Source: Rhizobium sp. 007 | Lineage (GTDB): Bacteria; Pseudomonadota; Alphaproteobacteria; Rhizobiales; Rhizobiaceae | Reading direction: 5' to 3' | Length of the DNA stretch: 64,000 bases | Assembly: GCF_015353075.1 (NCBI RefSeq) | Contig: NZ_CP064188.1 | Coordinates: 1,922,001-1,986,000 of the forward strand | In this document: piece after piece, positions 32,680-41,534 of the stretch | Layout: each line of letters starts with the position of its first letter | Numbering within the stretch: position 1 is the stretch's first letter | Made by a program: the position numbers and the translations under genes | Notes under the pieces: generated by a model | The model's database searches: none | Seen by the model: the letters and a program-made list of their open reading frames with translations, nothing else | Told to the model about the DNA's origin: nothing

Positions 32680-35600
32680 TCACGCGGCGTGCGATGGCTC
32701 CAAATTTTGGACAATCTTGCTCGCTGCAACAAAATCCACCTTTCCCGAACCCAGCACTGGCACTTTGCCGATTTTGATTTCCGCCGGAACCATCATATCC
32801 ATCGCTCCCCTGGATTTGGCAAAGGCCGCGAATTCGGCGCGAGTAGCGTTTGGCGCATCTGTCAGCAGCACCAGTCGCTCACCCTTCTTTGCATCCGGAA
32901 TAGATGAAACGACCGAAAGGGCCCCGGCCCACAACTGGCCGGCAAGCGCCTCGACGGCAGCGAGCGAAATCATCTCGCCGCCGATCTTGGCGAAGCGCTT
33001 GGCACGGCCACGGATCCTGACGAAGCCATCATCGTCGATTGTGACAATGTCGCCCGTGTCATGCCAGCCATCAGGGAGCGACTCGATCACGCCAGGGTTC
33101 TCAGCGCGGAGATAGCCGGCCATGACATTGGCGCCGCGGATGAAAAGGCGACCACCCTCATCGATACCCGGAACCGGCTCGAGCTTCCACTGCATGCCGG
33201 GCATGATCTTGCCGACGGTGCCTGAGCGGTTGAACATTGGCGTATTGAGGGAGATCACGGGTGCCGTCTCAGTAACACCGTAGCCTTCAAGGATACGCAG
33301 GCCGAACTTCTCCATATAGGTCTCGCGGGTCGATGGTTTGACGGGCTCGGCACCCGAAAAGATGTATCGGATCGATCGGAAGTCATAAGGATGCGCAGTT
33401 CGGGCATAGCCGTTCAGGAAAGTATCGGTCCCGAATATGATGGTCGCGTTGGAAGTGTAGATCAGTTCCGGCACGATGCGGTAGTGAAGTGGCGACGGAT
33501 AGAAATATACCGGCACGCCCGAGACCAATGGCAGAACGGTTCCCGTCGTCAGACCAAAGGAATGAAACACCGGCAAGATATTGAAGACTTTATCCCCGGA
33601 ATGGAAGTCGATGCGCGAGGCCGCCTGGGCGGCGTTTGACAAAATATTGCGATGGGTGAGAACAACACCCTTCGGCGTTCCCTCCGAACCGGATGTGAAC
33701 AGGATCACGGCGGCATCATCGGCCCTGCGCTTGACCAGCGGCGTGTACCTGTTGAGGAAGCCCCGAACTTTGTCCACGACGGTAACTGTCGTGCGCAGTT
33801 CGTCGAGCCAGACGATCTTCATCTCTTTTTCGAGCTCGGTGATCACGGGACCAAGCTTGCCCTGCTCGACGAAGGCACGTGAGGAAAGAACCTGCTTTAC
33901 CTCTGCCGCCCTGCACGCTGACAAGATATTGGCGGCGCCGGCGGTGAAATTCAGCATCGCCGGAACCTTGCCCGCTGACATCACAGCGAGAACGGTCGCA
34001 GCAGTGCCATTGGCGTTTGGAAGCAGGACGCCAAGCGTCTGTTCATCGGGGAACAACGCCTTGAACTTGGCACCCAGAACCGAAGCGCCGGTGAGAAGCT
34101 TGGCATAGGAGAGCTGGCCGCTAATCGGATCCTCGACTGCAAGTTTTCCCCCACCTCCTTCCAAAGCCGTTTCGATGATACGGTCCAGGACCGTCAGATT
34201 GGTGTTCGTCGTACGGAACATCAACATCGACATGACCTGGTACAGGGCCGCGCCTGCGGCGATACGGCGCTTGCGGCCCTTGATGTCTGCGGGAACGTCG
34301 AGCTTCACCGGCTCGAGGATCGTCACTTTGACCTTAGGAAAGAGGCGACGGCGAACTTGGCCAGCCGAAAGGCGCGAGAAGTAGCTCTTCTCAAGCCCGT
34401 CGATACGGACGGGCACGATCATCGATCCTGTCTTGTCGGCAACCATAGCCGCGCCGTCGTAGACCTTCATCAGCGTCCCGGTCACCGTCAGGCGGCCCTC
34501 GGGAAAGATGCCGATCGCATTGCCCTCGTTGACAATCTTGATGAGAGAACGTGTCGCCATCGGCTTCGTCGGATCGAGCGGAAGGAATTTGCACATCTTC
34601 AGGAAAGGACGAACCCACCAAGCCTGAGCTATCTTGTAATCGACGGCGAAAACAGGCTCTTCCTCCGTTATTGCAAGCGCCAGAGCTCCATCAAGAAAGC
34701 TCACATGATTGAGCGCGATGATCGGTGCCCGACCAGCCTTCTTGATGTTCTCCAAACCTTCCACCTCAAGGCGCAGGAAGGCACGGAACAATATGGAAAT
34801 GAAATCACGGAACGGATTGGTAGGCAGCGTCTTCAACATCATCCAGGCAACGCCGACATTGATGAGCGAAAGACCTAGAATGATCATCGGAACGGAGACA
34901 CCGACGGCTTGCAAGATCGCGACCAGCGCAAGCCCGGTTGTGATAAATAACGCGGACAAAACGTTCGCAGCTCCGATCACACGGGCACGGCGGGCTTCGT
35001 TTGCCCAGGCCTGCATCGCCGCGAACGTCGGCACGGCCATGAATGCGCCCCCAATGGCCATACCGGCGAGATCGATCGCCACACGCAAGGTGTTTGCGCC
35101 GGCAAAGAAGGCGGTGATGGTTTCAGCATGAGAGACGGACTGCAGGCCCCACAGATTCCAAGCGAGATCTATTCCGAAGAGTGCAACTATGACGGTGCCG
35201 ACTGGCGCCGGCAGCAAGACGACGCGGCCTGCCGACATCCAGCCGGCGATCGCTGAACCGACCGCAATGGAGATCGCGAAAACGGCAAGATAGGCGGGGA
35301 CGACGATCTCCGAACCACCAAGGATTTCCGTAACCATGAAGGGCAGCATCGACATGACGAATGCGCCCACGAACCAGAACCAGCAATTCATGAGCGCCGA
35401 GCGCCAGACTCGCTTGTCTTCGCGCAGTTCATTGACGAGTGTGACGCTCGAGCGGAAGACACTCCTGTCGATAACGAGATCGGGCGCTTTTGAACCGGTC
35501 GCAGGGATCATGCGAGCGGCGAACCAGCAAAGCACCGAAAGCCCCATCATCATCGGTCCGAACACCCAGACATTCTCGCCATTCGTGAAGGCAAGCGCTG

Positions 35601-36072
35601 CAACGATCGTGCCCGTCAAGATGGCGATGAAGGTGCCGCCCTCGATCCAGGCGTTGGCCTTTGGCAAGTCCTTGCGTTCGAGATGATCGGGAAGAATGCC
35701 GTACTTTATCGGGCCGAAGAGCGACGAGATAACCCCGAATCCGAAAAGAGCCAGCATAAGGACCCAGATCGACGACAGCGCGATACCAATGACGGAGATC
35801 GCCGCGACTGCGATCTCGCAACGCTTGAGGATTTCGGCCATCTGCGCCTTGTCATATTTGTCGGCAAGCTCGCCGCCCAGCGCCGAAAGCAGCAGGAACG
35901 GAATGATAAAGATTCCGCCAGCGAGCGTTACGAGCCAAGCCCCCTCGGCAGCCATCTGCGCAAGGATCAGGAAGATTAGCGTCTGCTTCAGGAAATTATC
36001 GTTGAAGGCCGAGAGAAACTGCGTCCAGAATAACGGCGCGAACTTCCTCGATGTCATAAGATTGCCGTGCAT
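32680..36072 (-). CDS. LplT-PlsC-acyl-ACP synthetase fusion (Aas-like)
   Basis: A 1130-residue three-domain protein. Residues about 10-410 form a major-facilitator transporter like LplT (FWTQFLSAFNDNFLKQTL). Residues about 430-610 form a PlsC acyltransferase with NHVSFLDGAL (HX4D) and FPEGRLT. Residues about 640-1125 form an AMP-binding ligase (LFTSGSEGTPKGVVLTH, GYGVTETAPV, HDTGDIVTIDDDGF). In E. coli transporter and enzyme are separate genes acting together to import and re-acylate lysophospholipids; here they are one chain. The ATG at 36070-36072 has AGGGA seven bases upstream. It is preceded by pspA and a broken yiaA, suggesting a membrane-repair role. Confidence 0.93.
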   Translation of the reverse strand: MHGNLMTSRKFAPLFWTQFLSAFNDNFLKQTLIFLILAQMAAEGAWLVTLAGGIFIIPFLLLSALGGELADKYDKAQMAEILKRCEIAVAAISVIGIALSSIWVLMLALFGFGVISSLFGPIKYGILPDHLERKDLPKANAWIEGGTFIAILTGTIVAALAFTNGENVWVFGPMMMGLSVLCWFAARMIPATGSKAPDLVIDRSVFRSSVTLVNELREDKRVWRSALMNCWFWFVGAFVMSMLPFMVTEILGGSEIVVPAYLAVFAISIAVGSAIAGWMSAGRVVLLPAPVGTVIVALFGIDLAWNLWGLQSVSHAETITAFFAGANTLRVAIDLAGMAIGGAFMAVPTFAAMQAWANEARRARVIGAANVLSALFITTGLALVAILQAVGVSVPMIILGLSLINVGVAWMMLKTLPTNPFRDFISILFRAFLRLEVEGLENIKKAGRAPIIALNHVSFLDGALALAITEEEPVFAVDYKIAQAWWVRPFLKMCKFLPLDPTKPMATRSLIKIVNEGNAIGIFPEGRLTVTGTLMKVYDGAAMVADKTGSMIVPVRIDGLEKSYFSRLSAGQVRRRLFPKVKVTILEPVKLDVPADIKGRKRRIAAGAALYQVMSMLMFRTTNTNLTVLDRIIETALEGGGGKLAVEDPISGQLSYAKLLTGASVLGAKFKALFPDEQTLGVLLPNANGTAATVLAVMSAGKVPAMLNFTAGAANILSACRAAEVKQVLSSRAFVEQGKLGPVITELEKEMKIVWLDELRTTVTVVDKVRGFLNRYTPLVKRRADDAAVILFTSGSEGTPKGVVLTHRNILSNAAQAASRIDFHSGDKVFNILPVFHSFGLTTGTVLPLVSGVPVYFYPSPLHYRIVPELIYTSNATIIFGTDTFLNGYARTAHPYDFRSIRYIFSGAEPVKPSTRETYMEKFGLRILEGYGVTETAPVISLNTPMFNRSGTVGKIMPGMQWKLEPVPGIDEGGRLFIRGANVMAGYLRAENPGVIESLPDGWHDTGDIVTIDDDGFVRIRGRAKRFAKIGGEMISLAAVEALAGQLWAGALSVVSSIPDAKKGERLVLLTDAPNATRAEFAAFAKSRGAMDMMVPAEIKIGKVPVLGSGKVDFVAASKIVQNLEPSHAA

Positions 36073-36103
36073 GGCTGTTTCCCTGTTAGATCGCAAGAGA
36101 AAG

Positions 36104-36149
36104 CCACAGAGTTGTTACGCAAAAGTTGCAGACAGAAACAACTCTGTGG
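36104..36149 (-). other. Perfect 13-base inverted repeat upstream of the Aas-like gene
   Basis: CCACAGAGTTGTT (36104-36116) and AACAACTCTGTGG (36137-36149) are exact complements separated by 20 bases. In RNA this is a strong stem-loop in the leader of the Aas-like gene, 15 bases after the yiaA remnant. It may be an intergenic terminator/attenuator or a protein-binding dyad; there is no T tract in either direction. Confidence 0.65.
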
Positions 36150-36164
36150 TGTGGTCAAGAAGTC

Positions 36165-36445
36165 TTAGCTTTCGTTGCCACGATTGAAATTGACGAGGAG
36201 CTTTTCAGTCTTGGCGTCCTCGATCTTGCGGATCAACTTCTCCGACTCAGCGTTATCGCGCAGCGTCTTGGTGATGTTCACCGTCGTTTTACCAGCATCA
36301 GTATGCCCATGGCGAGATAGCCTTTGCCCCAGAGGTCGAGCGGCATCATGTAAAGGCCGGCTGCAAGCATGAAACCTGCCGTGCCGAAGGAGATGTATGA
36401 AAAGCTGACCCAGCTGGAGGAATGCTTCTGAAAACTGTCGTTCAT
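36165..36445 (-). pseudogene. YiaA/YiaB-domain small membrane protein gene with a single frameshift
   Basis: From ATG 36443-36445 the frame reads MNDSFQKHSSSWVSFSYISF, then AGFMLAAGLYMMPLDLWGKGYLAMGILMLV, a good yiaA two-helix domain. It then hits a stop, but a one-base shift at about 36287-36292 (a TTTT run on the plus strand) restores GKTTVNITKTLRDNAESEKLIRKIEDAKTEKLL and a normal C terminus ending at 36165. The full product would be about 93 residues. It lies between pspA and the Aas-like gene in one apparent unit. The lesion in a homopolymer may be a real mutation, a sequencing error or slippage. Confidence 0.8.
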
Positions 36446-36477
36446 CGTCGTGGTCCTTCTGTTAAGTGAAGTACGTA

Positions 36478-37164
36478 TCAGGCAGCGTTGTTGATACGCG
36501 TGCGGAGCCTCGCCAACACATCGTCAGAGGATGACCGCAACGGCGCACCGCAGCCGGCATTGGCAAGCTTCTCGATGATCCCGGCAGAGCGAGGCGCGCT
36601 GTCCATCTCCTTAAGCAAGGAGGCAATCGTATCGTTCTGGCTTTGGCGAGCGCGAAGGCGCGCAAGGGTCTCCTCAGCCTCGTCGAGTGCAGCAAGACCA
36701 GATCCGGTAGCCGCGAGATCAAGTTTCTGGGCTTGTTCCGTTGCACGGGCCAGCCGCTCGCCGCGCTGCAGATCCTGCAATCGCGCTTCTGCGGTACGGA
36801 CGATCCCCTTCAGCTTGGCAATCGCCGTTGTGAACTGGGCTTGGGCCTTTTCCGACGCATCCCGCTCGGCTTCTAGATAGGCGATCGCGTCGGCCGCTTC
36901 GCGGGCAAGACCCTCGCTGCCTTTTTCCAATGCGACAAGAGTGCGTGTTTCGAGATCAGCGATCCGGGACAGGATCATGGTGTGTTGGCTCTTTTCCTGC
37001 TCATTTTGTGCAATTGCCACCGCCACTACGCGGCGGGCAGACTGGATGGCGTGGGCCGCATCGCGAGTTTGCTGACTAAGCAGAGGCATGGCGTTACGGT
37101 CGGCAAAAGCACGTTCGGCGTCATGCGCCCTGCCCCGCAGCAGTGTGACAATTAAGTTGAACAT
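36478..37164 (-). CDS. pspA: PspA/IM30-family membrane-stress protein
   Basis: A 228-residue, almost wholly alpha-helical protein with long coiled-coil heptads from about residue 25 to 190 and an N-terminal amphipathic start (MFNLIVTLLRGRAHDAERAF), as in PspA/IM30 proteins that bind and stabilise the inner membrane. It is divergent from a TetR gene whose intergenic space carries three identical-style operators. Downstream lie the yiaA-like remnant and the LplT-PlsC-ligase fusion, forming a likely envelope-maintenance unit repressed by the TetR protein. Assignment rests on overall pattern rather than on a catalytic motif. Confidence 0.8.
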   Translation of the reverse strand: MFNLIVTLLRGRAHDAERAFADRNAMPLLSQQTRDAAHAIQSARRVVAVAIAQNEQEKSQHTMILSRIADLETRTLVALEKGSEGLAREAADAIAYLEAERDASEKAQAQFTTAIAKLKGIVRTAEARLQDLQRGERLARATEQAQKLDLAATGSGLAALDEAEETLARLRARQSQNDTIASLLKEMDSAPRSAGIIEKLANAGCGAPLRSSSDDVLARLRTRINNAA

Positions 37165-37181
37165 TTGGAGTCTCCCATTTA

Positions 37182-37251
37182 TGAACGTTGTTCACGAAGT
37201 GGTTTTGCCATAATCGTGAACGTTGTTCAAGCTTTTTTTGAACGACGTTCA
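37182..37251. promoter_or_regulatory. Three TGAAC-N3-GTTCA operators in the pspA/TetR divergent promoter
   Basis: Three 13-base dyads occur in the 108-base divergent region: 37182-37194 (TGAACGTTGTTCA), 37217-37229 (identical) and 37239-37251 (TGAACGACGTTCA). Centre spacings are 35 and 22 bases, the latter about two helical turns. They are very probably bound by the adjacent TetR protein to repress both directions. Confidence 0.85.
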
Positions 37252-37272
37252 CTAATCAAATTGGAGTGGTTA

Positions 37273-37890
37273 ATGGCCAGTCGAAGAGAAGAAAAACGCG
37301 AGGACCTGAAGGCCCGGTTAATTGACGCCGCACGCAACAGGATAGCCAACGAAGGGCTAGCAAACTTGCGCGCACGCGACGTCACCCAGGAGGCCGGTTG
37401 TGCGTTGGGAGGTCTTTATACGGTCTTTGCTGACCTCAATGAGCTCATTATCCAGGTCAACTCCTCAACGCTTAAAGCTCTGGAGGAATCGTTGGCTCTC
37501 ACCGAAGTCAAAAACCGCACCCCGACCGATCGACTGCGCAATTTGGCACAGGGATATCTTAGGTTTGCGCTTGCCCATCGCAATCTGTGGAAAGCCCTGT
37601 TCGATCACTATCCGCCCGAAGGCAGTCCAACGCCCCAGTGGCATCTCGATGAACATCTGTTCCTGATGGACGTGATCGCTGAGCCCCTCGCGGAACTGCA
37701 GCCGGACATGCCTGCAGAGGATAGAGCAATTCGTGCTCGCACGTTGTTCGGGGCGGTGCATGGGGTGATCAGCATCAGCCTGGAAGCGCGCTTCGTCGGC
37801 TTGCCGTCTGATCGGCTAGGACGCGAACTCGATGAATTCGTCCTGACCATTGCGGCTGGGGCGGTCGCAGGACGGGCGCCGCGGGCCTGA
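37273..37890 (+). CDS. TetR-family repressor
   Basis: A 205-residue TetR protein. The DNA-binding domain covers about residues 8-58 (LKARLIDAARNRIANEGLANLRARDVTQEAGCALGGLYTVF with the usual helix-turn-helix). The C-terminal ligand domain includes LAQGYLRFALAHRNLWKALFDHYPPEG and TLFGAVHGVISISLEARFVGL. GGAG precedes the ATG at 37273. It faces pspA across a region carrying three TGAAC-N3-GTTCA sites. Given the lipid-related Aas-like gene in the divergent unit, a fatty acid or acyl-CoA effector is possible but not shown. Confidence 0.93.
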   Translation: MASRREEKREDLKARLIDAARNRIANEGLANLRARDVTQEAGCALGGLYTVFADLNELIIQVNSSTLKALEESLALTEVKNRTPTDRLRNLAQGYLRFALAHRNLWKALFDHYPPEGSPTPQWHLDEHLFLMDVIAEPLAELQPDMPAEDRAIRARTLFGAVHGVISISLEARFVGLPSDRLGRELDEFVLTIAAGAVAGRAPRA

Positions 37891-38390
37891 CGGGAATGTT
37901 GGTTTTGAAACCGCTGCGTAATTGTTCCAACCAGGTCAGATGTCTCGCTCGGTGAAGCGCAATCATGTGGAATTCCATTCGAAATTCACCCCGTCTGCCA
38001 TTTGGCGGTGTACCCCATGATTGGTCCGGAACGGAAAAGCGTTTCAGATCACAGCGGAACTCAACACGCTGACATGCGCGAGCGTCCGGTCGGAGATTAA
38101 AACAACACGCGAATGTGGGGCAGCGCGGGCTGCCCACCCGGTTTGATTGACGATGTTTAAGACGGCGAGATTTTTTCGGGCAGCGCTACCACCGGCCGTC
38201 GATACCACACTCAAACCGAACAGTCATCCTTCCGCCTGAGAATCACGCCATCAAGCGGTAGTTGTGAATAGGCGTCGTGCAATGCCCCCGTCACCTCAGC
38301 AAAACCAATTGTTTCATATTCGAACCGGCGCCGGGACCCCATGCCGATTCACAAACAGTGAAACATTGCTCCCGCCCGGCTGCACGCCTG
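37891..38390. other. 500-base intergenic region, no gene recognised
   Basis: The space between the TetR gene and the convergent sugar permease gene. Short frames exist in several registers, none with a ribosome binding site or recognisable domain. Part of it (about 37930-38130) translates on the minus strand into Arg/Trp-rich sequence reminiscent of mobile-element debris, but I cannot name a family. Confidence 0.3.
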
Positions 38391-39236
38391 CTAGCTCTTT
38401 ACCGACCCAGCTGCCATGCCCGCAAGGAAGTAGCGCTGGGCGATCAGATACAGGAGCAAAAGCGGGAGCGATCCTAGCACGCTCATCGCCATCATCTCGT
38501 TCCATTCGAAGGCATGCTGGCCCATAAGCAACTCGATCCCAATGGGAACAGTCCGCATATCCATCGACTTCGTCAAAGTCAGAGCAAAGAGGAATTCGTT
38601 CCATGCCAACAGAAACGTATAGACCGCGGTCGCGACGATGCCAGGCACTGACAGTGGGATGATCACTCGCCACAGCGCCGTCCAACTTGACCCGCCATCG
38701 ACAAGCACAGCCTCATCAAGCTCCCTTGGCAGGGTATTGAGATAGCCGGTCATCAGAAGGATCGCATAAGGCAGGGTGAAGACCATGTACGTCAAAATCA
38801 GCGCAAAATAGGTATTGAAAATGCCGAAGGCGACCACCATCCCGAAATACGGGATCAAAAGCGTGATCGGCGGGACGGTCTGCGTGCTGATGATGAACAC
38901 GTTCAGCGTATTTTTGAACCGAAAGGAATACCGGCTGAAGCCATAGGCCGTCAGAATGGCGATCAGCAACGTCAGGAGTGTTACCACTCCCGCGACGAGA
39001 TAGCTGTTGAGGAAGAAACGAATCTTCGCTGGGTCGTTGAAGATCGACAGGTAGGCGACGTTCGTGAAATGGTCGGGAAGCAGCCGCGGCGGCAGGGCAA
39101 AGATCTCGGTGTTTGACTTCAAAGAAGTGAAAAACATCCACAGTATCGGAAAGCCCGCGAAGACCAGACCAACCGCGAGCCCGAGATATGTCAGCAGGGT
39201 CGGTAATATGGTGCGACTGAGAGAACGCTTTGCCAT
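38391..39236 (-). CDS. Carbohydrate ABC transporter permease (MalG/UgpE-type)
   Basis: A 281-residue inner-membrane permease with six helices. The coupling loop EAA motif is ELDEAVLVDGGSSWTALWRVIIPLSVPGIVA and the C terminus ends AQRYFLAGMAAGSVKS, typical of the CUT1 sugar branch. It is the last gene of the minus-strand transporter set and follows the MalF-type permease by six bases. The two permeases and the ATPase at 42137-43282 would form the importer for the binding protein at 40281-41534. Confidence 0.93.
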   Translation of the reverse strand: MAKRSLSRTILPTLLTYLGLAVGLVFAGFPILWMFFTSLKSNTEIFALPPRLLPDHFTNVAYLSIFNDPAKIRFFLNSYLVAGVVTLLTLLIAILTAYGFSRYSFRFKNTLNVFIISTQTVPPITLLIPYFGMVVAFGIFNTYFALILTYMVFTLPYAILLMTGYLNTLPRELDEAVLVDGGSSWTALWRVIIPLSVPGIVATAVYTFLLAWNEFLFALTLTKSMDMRTVPIGIELLMGQHAFEWNEMMAMSVLGSLPLLLLYLIAQRYFLAGMAAGSVKS

Positions 39237-39242
39237 TGCCGG

Positions 39243-40181
39243 TCACCTGGCCTTCTGATGTTTGATGTAGAAGTATGTGGCGCCCATCGAGATGATCAGA
39301 ATGAAGATTGCGCTCGCCGACGCGCGGGAGAATTCGTAACTCGAAAACGCAAGTTTGTAGGTGTAGGTGCTAAGCACCTCGGTCGCGTAGATCGGACCGC
39401 CTCCCGTCGTCATCCATACGAGGGGAAAGACCTGCATTGTCCAGATGAAATCCAGCAAGGCAATGCTGATGATAATCGGCATCAGTTGCGGGATCGTGAT
39501 GTAGCGGAATTTCTGGAACTCGTTAGCACCATCAATGCCGGCGGCCTCGTAGAGATCCTTGGGGATGCCCTGAAGACCAGCGAGAAGGCTCACCATATAG
39601 AGCGGATATCCCGCCCAGATATTCGCAAAGGTCAAGGCGTGCAGCGCGGTTTTCGTCGAAGAGAACCACTCGACCTTGAAGTTAATGATATGCAGCGTCA
39701 TCAGTATGCTGTTGATGACCCCATTGGGATCCAGGAGCAGTCGCCAGATGATGGCGATGATCACCGCAGTGAATAGCCACGGCATAATGTAGAGAACCCG
39801 CAGGATGCTTCTGATCAACGGATCGACACGCTGGCTGTTTAGCAAAAGGGCGAAGGCCAAACCGATCAGAAGATGGAAGATGACGCTCATCACCGTGAAG
39901 TAGAGTGTCTGCCCGACCGACTGCCAGAAAACCGGATCTTTGAAGATCGTCACATAGTTCTGCAAGCCGACGAAAGCCGCGTCCTTTTTCGTGATCGCGC
40001 CGTCCATCAGCGAATAGCGCAGGACGGTGATCATGGGAAACAGCATCAGAAGGCAGAACAGAAACGTCGCCGGGGCAACATAGAAGAAGGGAACAAGCCT
40101 CTTTCTCGTTTTGTAAGACAGCATGCCACGCTTGCGCGTTTTGGCTGGCGTCCGGATCATAGTTTCTGTGGCGAGGCTCAT
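39243..40181 (-). CDS. Carbohydrate ABC transporter permease (MalF/UgpA-type)
   Basis: A 312-residue permease with a basic N-terminal leader (TPAKTRKRGMLSYKTRKRL) and six helices. The EAA loop is IPKDLYEAAGIDGANEFQKFRYITIPQLMPII. The pattern is that of CUT1-family permeases for oligosaccharides, polyols or glycerol-phosphate. It starts 99 bases after the binding-protein gene and is followed after six bases by the MalG-type partner. No substrate can be told from the permease itself. Confidence 0.93.
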   Translation of the reverse strand: MSLATETMIRTPAKTRKRGMLSYKTRKRLVPFFYVAPATFLFCLLMLFPMITVLRYSLMDGAITKKDAAFVGLQNYVTIFKDPVFWQSVGQTLYFTVMSVIFHLLIGLAFALLLNSQRVDPLIRSILRVLYIMPWLFTAVIIAIIWRLLLDPNGVINSILMTLHIINFKVEWFSSTKTALHALTFANIWAGYPLYMVSLLAGLQGIPKDLYEAAGIDGANEFQKFRYITIPQLMPIIISIALLDFIWTMQVFPLVWMTTGGGPIYATEVLSTYTYKLAFSSYEFSRASASAIFILIISMGATYFYIKHQKAR

Positions 40182-40280
40182 GAGATGTGATTTCCGCCTA
40201 TCGTAAAACGCATCAATTCGTCCTGATGCATCGGCAGCGCGATAAACTCTGTCACGCTGCCGAAATTGTCGGTGGCGTCC

Positions 40281-41534
40281 TTACTTGTCGAACTCGACCA
40301 ACCACTGCTTTTGCGTGTTGGCGGCCGCCTCCTTCGCGGTTTGCTGACCGTCGAACATTTTTTGAACTTCAACGTTCATCTGCCGCATGAGATCTTCGGC
40401 CACCGGCAGTCCGACGAATTCGTTGGCCAGCTTCCCACTTTGAAATATCTTGAAGGCTTCTTCAAACAGCGGGTCCGATTTCGAGAAATCGGGTTTGGCG
40501 TGGATATTTCCCGGGAAGGCATTGGCGACCGACACGAGACGGCTGTTCACTTCGGGGCTCATCAAATATTCAACGAGCTTCCAGGCTTCTGCCTTGTGTT
40601 CGCTTTTGTCGCTGATGCCGATACCCCAGGAAGCATACGGCAGTCCGCGTTTGCCGGTATAACCGTCGACAGCTGGAAGGGCGGAGATGCCGAACTTGAG
40701 ATTGGGGTTTCGCTGGCGGATGAGATTGATGTGAGCGAGTGAATCGATCATCATACCCACGCGGCCATTGACGAATTCTTCGACCTTGTCCTGTTCCTTC
40801 TTGGCAAAAATACCAGGCGCGATGACGCCGGCGTCCTGCAGCGACTTGATATATTCAAGTGTCCCGACCACGGAGGCGTTTTCCAGATCGGGCTTGCCAT
40901 CCTTCAGCATGGATGCTCCGGATGCCCAGACCCAGGACATCACGTCATTCTGGATGCCGCCGGGATTTTGCAACGAAAGCGGTAGCACCCAACCGTATTG
41001 GTTCTTGTCCGCATTGGTCATCTTCTTCGCCGCATCGGCGAATTCTGTGCGGTTCGTCGGCGCCTTCTCGAGGCCGGCGGCCTTTGCCAGATCGAGATTG
41101 ACGAAGACCGGGTAGACGAACGAGGCAAGCGGGAACATGACGCTTTGCCCGTTGACCTTGATAATGTCGGCGATCTGGCTCTGATCATATTTGGCGTCAG
41201 CCATCAGGCTGTCCATCGAAGCGATTGCGCCCTGCTTTGCCAAGCCGTTGACCCATGCTCCGTCGAGGCCAACGACATCGCTGAGTGTCCCCGACGCGGC
41301 ACCAACGACGATCTGATCATGGGTGGCGGAATAGGGGCCGCTGACGAGCGTCACTTTAATGCCGGGGTTTGCGGCCTCGAAATCGTCCATGATGCTGCGC
41401 AGAGCACCGGCGGGCATTTCGGGCTCCCACCATTGAATGAACTCTAGATTGGTCTGAGCAAAGGCGCAGGTGGCGCATAATGCCCAGACCGCCACAGCGG
41501 ACTGAGCCGCCATGATATATCTTCTGACGTTCAT
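40281..41534 (-). CDS. Sugar ABC transporter substrate-binding protein
   Basis: A 417-residue exported binding protein of the CUT1 class. The signal peptide covers about residues 1-26 (ending CAFAQ). The mature domain begins LEFIQWWEPEMPAGALRSIMDDFEAANPGIKV, with FPLASFVYPVFVNLDLAKAAGL and GLPYASWGIGISDKSEHKAEAWKLVEYLMSPE further on, all typical of family 1 extracellular binding proteins. It precedes the two permease genes. About 600 bases separate it from the ATPase gene upstream, so it may have its own promoter. The sugar is unknown; the linked kinase and aldolase imply a phosphorylated ketose route. Confidence 0.93.
   Translation of the reverse strand: MNVRRYIMAAQSAVAVWALCATCAFAQTNLEFIQWWEPEMPAGALRSIMDDFEAANPGIKVTLVSGPYSATHDQIVVGAASGTLSDVVGLDGAWVNGLAKQGAIASMDSLMADAKYDQSQIADIIKVNGQSVMFPLASFVYPVFVNLDLAKAAGLEKAPTNRTEFADAAKKMTNADKNQYGWVLPLSLQNPGGIQNDVMSWVWASGASMLKDGKPDLENASVVGTLEYIKSLQDAGVIAPGIFAKKEQDKVEEFVNGRVGMMIDSLAHINLIRQRNPNLKFGISALPAVDGYTGKRGLPYASWGIGISDKSEHKAEAWKLVEYLMSPEVNSRLVSVANAFPGNIHAKPDFSKSDPLFEEAFKIFQSGKLANEFVGLPVAEDLMRQMNVEVQKMFDGQQTAKEAAANTQKQWLVEFDK

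Noticed and set aside
37891..38390. Possible transposon remnant or small genes
   Set aside because: Translations are suggestive of mobile-element debris only in composition; no motif supports a named family.
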